In this document: in pieces, positions 1 to 7,727 of the stretch
Numbering within the stretch: the stretch's first letter is position 1
Layout: every line of letters starts with the position of its first letter
Assembly: GCF_021556395.1 (NCBI RefSeq)
Contig: NZ_JAKGCS010000005.1
Span: 94,628 to 158,627 of the forward strand
Length of the DNA: 64,000 bases
Source: Acuticoccus kalidii
GTDB taxonomy: Bacteria; Pseudomonadota; Alphaproteobacteria; Rhizobiales; Amorphaceae
Direction: 5' to 3'
Position numbers and translations under genes: made by a program
Notes under the pieces: model-generated
What the model saw: the letters and a program-made list of their open reading frames with translations, nothing else
Told to the model about the DNA's origin: nothing
Database searches by the model: none

Positions 1-1559
1 TTGCGCGTGCCGATCGTGTCGGCGTCGACCGTGTCGCCGTCTTGGAGGCGGGAGATGATCGTGTCGTTGTCGGCGTCGATCAGGAACACTCTGAGGTCGT
101 TCTCGGGTGCCTCGCCTTCGCCGTTGGTGTCGCCGCCGCGTTCGACGGTGAAGGTGAGGCTCTCGCTGTGCTCGGTCCCGCCGCGTCCATCGTTGCGCGG
201 GTGGAGCGAGAGATCGAGCGTATAGGCACCCTCGGCGAAATCGCGGCCGTGAATGAGGCTGCCGCGATCACCGAACAGGGCCCAGGGGGCGGCATTCTCG
301 ATCTGCTCGTGCGCCACCGGCCCGTCGAGGTTGAAGGCGATGCTGTCGGCGGTCGCGGCCAACGTCTCGTCGAGGATGGTGACGAGGACTGAAAGGTCGT
401 GATCGGAGAACAGCGCGGGATCGACCGTCGCTCCGTCCGTCAGCGTGGCGATGGGCCGGTTGGTCTCGGTGTCGAAGAGGACGATGCGGAGCGGGCTCGG
501 CGCCGGCTCCTCGGCCGGATCGGCGGCGACGAGCGTGAAGTCGAAATCGGCGAGGCCGAGAACGTCGCCTTCGCCCTGGAGCTCCGAATAGGCGGTGAGG
601 TTGAGCGCGTAATCGCCCTCGCTGAAATAGCGGCCCCACAGATCGCTATAGCGGTCGCCGAACAGGCCCCATGGCTTGTAGTTCTCGATCTGCTCGTGCG
701 CCATCGCGCCGCTGAGATCGAGGGTGAGGCTCGATGTCTCCCAGCGGGTCGCGGCGTTGGTCGGCGCGGCGAGGATCGACAATTTGGTGGTGTCGAGATT
801 CTCCACCTCGATGACCGCGCCGTCGGTGATCGGGGCGATCACCGTGTCGGTATCGGCGTCGTAGAGGGTGAGCTTGAAGGGCGCCGCGTCCGGATCCTGC
901 GTGACGTCGAACGGCTCGAAAGAGACGCCGCGATAATGCGCCGAGGTGCTGGTCTCGAAGGTCGGGGCGCCGAACTCGCTTTCGACACCGGCCCAGATGC
1001 TCATGAACATCTTGGCCGGCGAGTCCGGCACGGGAACGAGCGGATCGATCACCTCGTGAAGGAGCGTGTCGCCGGCATACCAGCGGATCGAATCCGGCAG
1101 CCATTCGATGGCGTAGGTCACGAAGGTTTCGGAGGCGTCGTAACCGAGCGCCACGTCCTCGTGGTAGGAGGAGCCGTTATAGTAGTAGCTCAGCCGGACA
1201 TGGGTCGGATCGTTTCCGATGAACTCGAAGTCGATCTCGTTCCACATGTCACCGTAATATTCGCCGGTGTAGAGAAAGAAGGTTGAGAGGACGCCGGTTT
1301 CGCCGGAGGGTTTCATCTCGATTTCGTAGCGGCCGTATCCGAACTTGTCGTTGCTCTGGATCTCCGCCCCGGTAAACTCTTTCCCGTCGGTTTCTCTGCG
1401 CTCGAGAACGAGCTCGAACTCGCTGTCGTGCTGGATCGTGTTGCCATACGCCCAACTCGTGTTGATCCACGAATTTTCGTTGGTGTGGTTCGATCGATGC
1501 CAGTATTCGCTGCTGATCGTGTCGAAGGAATCGTAAAAAGGGTACGCGTCGTCGTCCAT
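1..1559 (-). CDS. GH16 endo-beta-glucanase with tandem C-terminal modules (3' end outside window)
   Basis: Probable secreted endo-1,3-1,4-beta-glucanase of glycoside hydrolase family 16, resembling ExoK/ExsH. The regular-strand catalytic motif EIDFE lies at residues 108-112 within WNEIDFEF, so E108 and E112 would be nucleophile and acid/base. The catalytic domain covers about residues 1-225. It is followed by repeats of about 130 residues starting near 228, 357 and 489; the first two each contain an HEQIEN..PW.LFGD motif (near 286 and 415). The start is ATG at 1559 and there is no N-terminal signal peptide, which would suit C-terminal (type I) secretion as in ExsH, but the C terminus is cut by the window edge. 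It lies downstream of the bcs genes on the same strand but behind a terminator, so it probably has its own promoter. It may stand in for the usual BcsZ cellulase. The exact substrate is inferred. Confidence 0.85.
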   Translation of the reverse strand, partial: MDDDAYPFYDSFDTISSEYWHRSNHTNENSWINTSWAYGNTIQHDSEFELVLERRETDGKEFTGAEIQSNDKFGYGRYEIEMKPSGETGVLSTFFLYTGEYYGDMWNEIDFEFIGNDPTHVRLSYYYNGSSYHEDVALGYDASETFVTYAIEWLPDSIRWYAGDTLLHEVIDPLVPVPDSPAKMFMSIWAGVESEFGAPTFETSTSAHYRGVSFEPFDVTQDPDAAPFKLTLYDADTDTVIAPITDGAVIEVENLDTTKLSILAAPTNAATRWETSSLTLDLSGAMAHEQIENYKPWGLFGDRYSDLWGRYFSEGDYALNLTAYSELQGEGDVLGLADFDFTLVAADPAEEPAPSPLRIVLFDTETNRPIATLTDGATVDPALFSDHDLSVLVTILDETLAATADSIAFNLDGPVAHEQIENAAPWALFGDRGSLIHGRDFAEGAYTLDLSLHPRNDGRGGTEHSESLTFTVERGGDTNGEGEAPENDLRVFLIDADNDTIISRLQDGDTVDADTIGTR

Positions 1560-1799
1560 TCCCCGATGCTCCCGCTCGCTCGTGCATGTCTGCGCTGATG
1601 ACGCCGTGAATGTCGTGGTATGGTTTCGTTTCGAGGCAACGAATTGGCGGCGAATACGAATGTCTGCCTTAGGACTTGGGCAGTTTGCGCAGTCTGGCGG
1701 CCAGTTTAACTAACATATGTTGACTTGCATCGCGGCGATTGCCGGATAAAGCGCCGATGGCCGATTTGCCACAGCCCCCAGTTGCCGTTGCCGCCGCGC

Positions 1800-1830
1800 A
1801 AACGAAAAGAGCCGGGCGAACCCGGCTCTT
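1800..1830 (-). terminator. Intrinsic terminator after the bcs-linked TPR gene
   Basis: Read on the minus strand, a 10-bp perfect stem (AAGAGCCGGG / CCCGGCTCTT, 1807-1816 and 1821-1830) with a TTCG loop is followed by TTTTCGTT. It lies 26 bp past the stop of the TPR gene and separates the bcs run from the GH16 gene. Confidence 0.85.
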
Positions 1831-1855
1831 GCATCGTCGTGATGGGGTGGCGGCG

Positions 1856-4666
1856 TCAGCGGTAGCTGTCGCCCACCGTGGAGCGGGTCTGCGGCGGGTA
1901 TTTCCGCTCTTCGGCGACGTTGATGGCGCGCATCGATTCGCTGCTCGCGCCCGCCCCGTGGACGGCCCGGAAGATCTTCTGCGCGGACCGGAAGTCGCCG
2001 GCATTCTGGTAGGCGTAGCCCTGCAGAAGCATCAGATCCTTCTGCAGCGGCGCAATCCGCGAGCGCTGGTCGAGATAATAGAGTGCCTCGACATAGCGGC
2101 CATCGCGATTGGCGGCGATTGCGCGCTGGGTGAGGATGCCGATCTGCAGCTCGGTCCGCCGCGCGCGGGACATCGGGGCGCTGGTCGCCGCGACCGCCGC
2201 CTCGTTGGTGTTGTTGGTGGCGATCGCCGCGAGCGCGGAGCCATAGGCTGCGTCGGCGGCCTGGTTGCTGCCGATGCGAGACTTCACGCGGGCGAGCTGG
2301 AAGGCCTGCGCCGCCTCGACCGGCCGTTCGAGCTGGAGGAGGCAGTAGCCGCGCGCCGCAGCGTCGGCCGCCGAAAGGCGCCCGGACCGGATCGACGCAT
2401 CGGTGATGGCGACGCAAGATCCGTAATTCCGGCTCGCGAGCGCCGACTGAGCCGACGAACCGCCGCCGCCGCCGCTGCTGCGCGTCCTCGTCGTGCGGGG
2501 GCGCTCCACGATGCGATAGACATCCTCGTCGACCGTCGTCGGCAGGCCCTGGCGCACGCGGCGCTGGACGGTGGCGCCGCCGGTATCGACCGCGCGATTG
2601 CCGCCGGTGACGACCGTGGTGCGCCGCTCGATCGGCCGTGCGGTGCTCGGCGCGGTCGGCGTCGTTCCGTAGCGGGCGGCATTCTCGGCCGCCCGTTCGC
2701 GCAGGACGCGATCCTCCAGCGACTCGCCGCCATAATTCGGGCTCGCCGTGTTGGGGACGGCCTGGCGGACCGGACCCGTCGGGACCGGCAGCGGCGGCGT
2801 CTGCGCCTGGATGAGGAGGCTGCTCGGCTCCTGGGGCTCCGGCCGGATCACGACGGAGCGACGCGGGATCTCCGGCCGCTCCATGCCGTCCGGCCGCGAG
2901 GCGAGGGCGCGAACCTGAACCGGAACGGCCGTCAGCGAGCCCGCCTCGGTGGTCATCAGGTCGCCCGAGGCGCGCTGCTGCTCGACGAGGAGGCGGCGCA
3001 GGCGCTCCCGCTCGGCGGGATCGCACACCACGGAGGAAACGCCCACCTGCGCCGTCGGATCGTCAGGCGCGCCGGTGACGGGATCGATCGGCGCGATGTC
3101 CTCGCCCGTCGCGAGCCCGTTCACCGACGGGTAGAGCGACCCCCACTCGGCCACCACCTCGCTGAAGCCGGCCTGGTCGCCGAGACGAAGGCGGGTGAGG
3201 GCGAGGCCGTAGATCGCGGCTTCGGTCGGCACCCAGTTCGCCGAAGTGATGAACCACTCTTCGGCGATGATGAATTGGCAGGTGTTGAAGGCGTACCAGC
3301 CGAGCGCCTGGGCGCCGTTGGCGTCACGCTGATTGATGACGACCGGCACGAAGCGGTCGACCGACGACTGCTCGACGTCGAGGATGGAGCGCTCGCCGAA
3401 CTCGTCCGCCGTCAGGATCGTGGCGAGGGCATCGAGATAGGCCTCCATCAGCTCCGGCGTCTGCTCGCGCCACTGATAGGCGACCTCGCGGGCGAGCGCT
3501 TCGTCATCGCGGTTTCCGGTGGCGCGGAGGGCCACGATATAGCCCTCGGCCGCGTCCGAGCCGAGCCCGTTGTCGAGCGCGAAGCGGAACCACTGCGCCG
3601 CCTCGGAGGGATTGCCCTGCCGGTAGAGGTAAAAGCCGACGAGCATCGCATCCTGCAGATCCTGCCCGGTGCGGGCATGATCGGCGAGGAGCTGGAGCCA
3701 TTCGGCGGGGACGATCACGCCCTCGATCTCGCCGCCGCGTGCGACGGCGCCGCGGATGATGTCGAGCCGCGCGTTGGTGAATTCGTTCTGCCCGTCGGGC
3801 CCGGTCTGGCCGAGCTCGAAGAGTTCGGTCACATAGGTCGGGTCGAGCTGGGCGGCGGCCTTCTGAAGGCTCGCCCCGCGCACGGCCTGATCGGTGCAGG
3901 TGTTGACGATATAGGCATAGACGTCGAACCCGCGCTGCGGACGGCCGGTCTGGGCGAACGCCTCGGCGACGCGCCAGAGCGAATCGACATCGTCGCAGGT
4001 GAGGATCCGCTCGTTGCTCTCGGCGAGCGACAGGACTTCGCGGAAATTGCGTGCATTGCTCGCCGTGAGCAGCTCTTCGCGGACGCCGGCGAGGTCGATG
4101 AGATCGGTGAGCCGCGCAGGCGGCGTCCAGGACGGATCGCGCTGACGCCGTTCGGCGATCGCGGCGCGGGCCTCCTCATAGCGCTGCTCGCCGACGAGAT
4201 CGTACATGCGCTGCAGCTCGGTATCCTCCCCCTGCGGGTCGAGGAGATCCCGCGGAGGCTGCCAGCCCGGATAGAGCGCGCGCAACCGGCGCAGCTCCGC
4301 CTCGAGCCGGTCGACGTCGCCCTCGCGTGCGAAATAACGCAGCGCCGCGCGATCGGCCTCGGAGGGGACGGATGCATCCGACGACTGGCGTTGCTGCAGG
4401 GCCTCCTGCGCGTCCGCCGTGCCGAGAAGGCGGCCGGTGATCGCCGACCACGGGCCGACATCGAAGACGAAGCCGACCATCAGCGCGGCGGTGACGCCGA
4501 GGACCACCGGCTTGATGGGAGAGGTCGCGCCCGACGGGATCGTGCGGGCGTGCCGGCCGGCGGCCCGGGCGAGGCGGCGGGCGCCATCTTCCACGGAGAA
4601 CGGTTCTTTTGGGCGCAAGGCGAGAGGCGGTTTGATCTCGTGGGCTTCAATCGAGTGTTTCACCAT
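1856..4666 (-). CDS. Cellulose-locus TPR membrane protein (BcsC-like role, no barrel)
   Basis: A 936-residue protein with one membrane segment at about residues 53-72, preceded by a cytoplasmic Arg-rich tail. A long helical-repeat region (about 85-560) is followed by a Pro/Arg/Thr-rich linker (about 600-740) and a C-terminal TPR-like block (about 770-936). It lies 256 bp downstream of bcsB on the same strand and ends at a terminator. It probably supports export or assembly of the glucan in the periplasm, as the TPR part of BcsC does. However, no outer-membrane barrel domain (BCSC_C) is recognisable, and the protein is anchored to the inner membrane. The cellulose link rests on position; the exact function is not known to me. 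Confidence 0.7.
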   Translation of the reverse strand: MVKHSIEAHEIKPPLALRPKEPFSVEDGARRLARAAGRHARTIPSGATSPIKPVVLGVTAALMVGFVFDVGPWSAITGRLLGTADAQEALQQRQSSDASVPSEADRAALRYFAREGDVDRLEAELRRLRALYPGWQPPRDLLDPQGEDTELQRMYDLVGEQRYEEARAAIAERRQRDPSWTPPARLTDLIDLAGVREELLTASNARNFREVLSLAESNERILTCDDVDSLWRVAEAFAQTGRPQRGFDVYAYIVNTCTDQAVRGASLQKAAAQLDPTYVTELFELGQTGPDGQNEFTNARLDIIRGAVARGGEIEGVIVPAEWLQLLADHARTGQDLQDAMLVGFYLYRQGNPSEAAQWFRFALDNGLGSDAAEGYIVALRATGNRDDEALAREVAYQWREQTPELMEAYLDALATILTADEFGERSILDVEQSSVDRFVPVVINQRDANGAQALGWYAFNTCQFIIAEEWFITSANWVPTEAAIYGLALTRLRLGDQAGFSEVVAEWGSLYPSVNGLATGEDIAPIDPVTGAPDDPTAQVGVSSVVCDPAERERLRRLLVEQQRASGDLMTTEAGSLTAVPVQVRALASRPDGMERPEIPRRSVVIRPEPQEPSSLLIQAQTPPLPVPTGPVRQAVPNTASPNYGGESLEDRVLRERAAENAARYGTTPTAPSTARPIERRTTVVTGGNRAVDTGGATVQRRVRQGLPTTVDEDVYRIVERPRTTRTRSSGGGGGSSAQSALASRNYGSCVAITDASIRSGRLSAADAAARGYCLLQLERPVEAAQAFQLARVKSRIGSNQAADAAYGSALAAIATNNTNEAAVAATSAPMSRARRTELQIGILTQRAIAANRDGRYVEALYYLDQRSRIAPLQKDLMLLQGYAYQNAGDFRSAQKIFRAVHGAGASSESMRAINVAEERKYPPQTRSTVGDSYR

Positions 4667-4922
4667 TCGCTCCTCGCGAAGCTGTCCGAGTCTTGCGCGC
4701 GACCGAATGCGAAGTCGAAATCACGAGACGTCGTTGGATGTATGCGCACGAGTCTGAATCAACACAGTTAATGAATGGTAAGTCGCACCGGTACGCGGCA
4801 CGTTTGTCCACCCGCATGCTGGTGCCGTCGAAGGCCCGGTGCGTGCGGTCGTCGATCATCTGAACGCCCCGCGGACCGACGCGGCCGCGAGACGTGTTGG
4901 TGAGCGCTGAAGCGGTGAAGCC

Positions 4923-7727
4923 TCAGCGTTTGTTGCGCCGTCCAAGCGGGGTCACGAACACCCATGTGATGAACCCGAGGAAGATGCCGACGGCGACGAG
5001 CGCGATGGCGTAGACGCCGTTATTGATCGAAAACCAGTTTGCCGCGATGAGGCGGAGATTGCCGAAGGACAGCGGCAGCGTCGCGAGATAGGAGACCTGA
5101 TCGACCGGCACGACTTCGACCGAATTGCTTTCGAGGTCGTAAGCGGTGATGCGCCCGCCGATTCGGTCCCACATATCGGGCGAGGAAATCGCCGCCATCG
5201 ACGTCGACAGGAGCGCCGGGGAGGGCGCTGTGACGAGCGTCCATGCGGTCTGCGGATTGTCGGGCGCCTGGCCTTGCGCCATCACGAGCGAGGCGTTTTC
5301 CGAGATCATCGGCGCGGCCATGCCGAGCGCGTCCTCGTTGCGGCCGAACGTGATGTTGAGCTTGATCGCCTCGCGCACCTTGTTTTTGGCCTGGTTGATC
5401 CAGCGGGACACGCCGGAGCCCTGGCCGAGCTTCTCGGCCCAGCGCTCGCGGGTGCGCAGCGTCTCGTTGCGCTGGTCGAGCGCCCGTTGCTGCTCGGCCG
5501 GGTCCTGCGGCTCGGCGGCATCGCGGTCGAGGCGGATCTCTTCCTGGCGAAGCTGTTGGCGCAAGCGGCGCAGGACGTCGTCATAGCGTTCGAGGCCTTC
5601 CGGCTCCGCGCCGCTCCCGACGCTGCCGGCCGCATAGGGTTGCAGCCAGTTGGACGGAATGACGCGCGATGCGCCGGTCGCGTCGAGCGCGAGGTTCGAC
5701 ACGTCCGAGAGCGCGCCGACGACGATCATGCCGGCCGAACCGAACGGAGCGACCTCCTCGACGACATTGGTGCGCAGCGGCGCCCCGCGGCTCGCCGCGA
5801 CGCGGGCGAGGAGGGTGCCGGTTGCGCCGATGGTGTCGTTCGACGGCCCGGCGACATGGACCCGGACCGGCTCGGCCGAGAGCGGATAGGGAAAGCCGTT
5901 GGTCGCGAAGGAGGCGAGGTTGGGAAGCTGGCCGATCCGCGCGAAGTTCGGGAAGACGAGGCGGGTCGACGAGAAGAGGGCGAAGCGATCGCGCTGCGGC
6001 ACCGTCCCGCCTGGGAGGCAGGCGCGGTCGGACGGTGTGTTGAGGTCCGCGACGATCTCGATCTCGTTGATGCCGGGCCGGAAGCTCTGCATCGACAGGA
6101 CGATGGGGAAGGAATCGAAGACCTCGCCCGCCGAAGAGGTGAAGCTGATCGCGGTCGACAGAACCCCGTTCACCGAGACGGTGAGGCGGCTGCCGGGCTC
6201 GACCTCGCTCGAATAGGCGGCGTCGAGGAGGAGCAGCGCCTCGCCATAGGCGGCGGCGTAGAAGTCCGGCGGCAGCGTCACCGAGAAGTGGGTGGTGAAG
6301 TGGCGGCCGGAGAAGTTGATCGTCTCGACACCCCCATCGCGGAGCGTCACCGTGTCGGCACCGTTCACCCGGACGCTGTCGGGCACCATCCAGGGCGGGA
6401 TGGCGGCGATCGGGGATTGCTGCGTCTCGGCGAATTCGGGCGCGTCGAAGCGGGCGAGCGCGGCGTCGACATCGCGCTCGCCGGGGCCGGTGATCACGAG
6501 GGTCGGCCCGATCTCGGCATCGTCGACGAGCGCGGTCACGGGGCCGAGCGCGCCTTCGCGCGGCACGACGTTGGAGACGCCGCGGATGGCCTCGTAAGGG
6601 CCGATGATGATGTTGAGGATGCCGGGGGTCGCGACGGCACCGTCCATCGAGTTGACGACCTCGACGAGCGGCTGGGCGAAGCGACCGCGCAGCGAGGCCG
6701 ATTGAACGGCGCGGAGCATCCGGTCGATATTGGTCGGGTTGCCGGCCTGCTCCTGGTAGATGCGCAGCCGCGTCGCGCCGTTGGTTCCGACGCCGACCGC
6801 GCCGAGATCGTTGATCCCGCTCAACGGGATGCGGCCGCCCTCGAAGGTGAAGCCGGTGAGACGGGTGTCGATCCGGGTCCACAGCTCGTAGGTCGCCTGG
6901 ATCGAGCAGTCGATGCGGTGGCGCATGTCGGTCTCGATCCGCAGCGCATTCTCGCCGGGGCGCAGAAGCTGCGAGGAAACGGGCAGCGCGATCACCTTGG
7001 TCCGGTCCGGGCTGTCGATCGCGGTCTGCGCGATCTGGCGGCCGTTGAGATAGACGCGGAGGCGCGAGGCTTCGGGAAGGACGAGAACCGAATTGGTGAA
7101 GGCGATCGACAGCGTTCCCCCGCGCGCAGCCTCGGCTGCGGTGAGGAAGACGCTCCACGAGCGATAGTCGATCTCACCGTCGAGGCGGAGCGTGCGGAAG
7201 GGAACGATCGGCCGCTCGACGACCGAATCGATCCAATCCTGGTCATTCTCCACATTGACGCGCAGCTCGCGGACCTGGCTCGAATCCTCCTTGAGGACAC
7301 GCTGCAACTCGCGCCGCTGCTCCTGGCTGATCGCGTCGAGGGGCAGGACATCGGGCGACGGCCGGCCGGCCGAGAGCGGCGAGGTCGTCGTCGATGGGCC
7401 GAAATATTCCTGTTCTTCGTCCACGACCTCGGTGGGCGGGGCGCGACCGTCGCCGTTGATGTCGAACGGGCGGGCGCCCGGGCGCGAGGTGCTGCTCGCC
7501 GGCGCGGTGTTGGTCGCACCGCCGCGGGGAAGCTGCGGCGGCGCCTCGCTGGCGTTCGCTCCGGCCGGGGACTGCCGGGCGGCGGGAGCCGCCGTGGCGC
7601 CGTCGAGGGAGAAGGAGAAGGGGGCGGGTTGCTGCTGGGCGACGGCCGGCAGCGCGAGGCCGAGGACCGCGGCCGAGAGCACCGTGGCGCCGAGAAGGCG
7701 GGAGGGACGCATGATCGCAATCCTCAT
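4923..7727 (-). CDS. bcsB: Cellulose synthase regulatory/periplasmic subunit BcsB
   Basis: Periplasmic partner of BcsA that guides the nascent glucan and is needed for synthase activity. It has 934 residues, with a signal peptide (cleavage likely after residue 30, AVA-QQ). A long beta-rich periplasmic region with carbohydrate-binding-like and flavodoxin-like folds is typical of the family, and a C-terminal membrane anchor lies at about 903-926 followed by GRRNKR. The ATG overlaps the bcsA stop by 4 bp (ATGA), so translation is coupled. A second in-frame ATG at codon 6 is an alternative start. A Pro/Ala-rich stretch after the signal peptide (about 40-110) is longer than in enterobacterial BcsB. 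Confidence 0.92.
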   Translation of the reverse strand: MRIAIMRPSRLLGATVLSAAVLGLALPAVAQQQPAPFSFSLDGATAAPAARQSPAGANASEAPPQLPRGGATNTAPASSTSRPGARPFDINGDGRAPPTEVVDEEQEYFGPSTTTSPLSAGRPSPDVLPLDAISQEQRRELQRVLKEDSSQVRELRVNVENDQDWIDSVVERPIVPFRTLRLDGEIDYRSWSVFLTAAEAARGGTLSIAFTNSVLVLPEASRLRVYLNGRQIAQTAIDSPDRTKVIALPVSSQLLRPGENALRIETDMRHRIDCSIQATYELWTRIDTRLTGFTFEGGRIPLSGINDLGAVGVGTNGATRLRIYQEQAGNPTNIDRMLRAVQSASLRGRFAQPLVEVVNSMDGAVATPGILNIIIGPYEAIRGVSNVVPREGALGPVTALVDDAEIGPTLVITGPGERDVDAALARFDAPEFAETQQSPIAAIPPWMVPDSVRVNGADTVTLRDGGVETINFSGRHFTTHFSVTLPPDFYAAAYGEALLLLDAAYSSEVEPGSRLTVSVNGVLSTAISFTSSAGEVFDSFPIVLSMQSFRPGINEIEIVADLNTPSDRACLPGGTVPQRDRFALFSSTRLVFPNFARIGQLPNLASFATNGFPYPLSAEPVRVHVAGPSNDTIGATGTLLARVAASRGAPLRTNVVEEVAPFGSAGMIVVGALSDVSNLALDATGASRVIPSNWLQPYAAGSVGSGAEPEGLERYDDVLRRLRQQLRQEEIRLDRDAAEPQDPAEQQRALDQRNETLRTRERWAEKLGQGSGVSRWINQAKNKVREAIKLNITFGRNEDALGMAAPMISENASLVMAQGQAPDNPQTAWTLVTAPSPALLSTSMAAISSPDMWDRIGGRITAYDLESNSVEVVPVDQVSYLATLPLSFGNLRLIAANWFSINNGVYAIALVAVGIFLGFITWVFVTPLGRRNKR

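Noticed and set aside
1739..4771. Plus-strand open frame of about 1010 codons
   Set aside because: Exactly opposite the TPR gene; composition (Arg/Gly/Glu-rich, low complexity) is that of a mirror frame in GC-rich DNA and no domain is seen.
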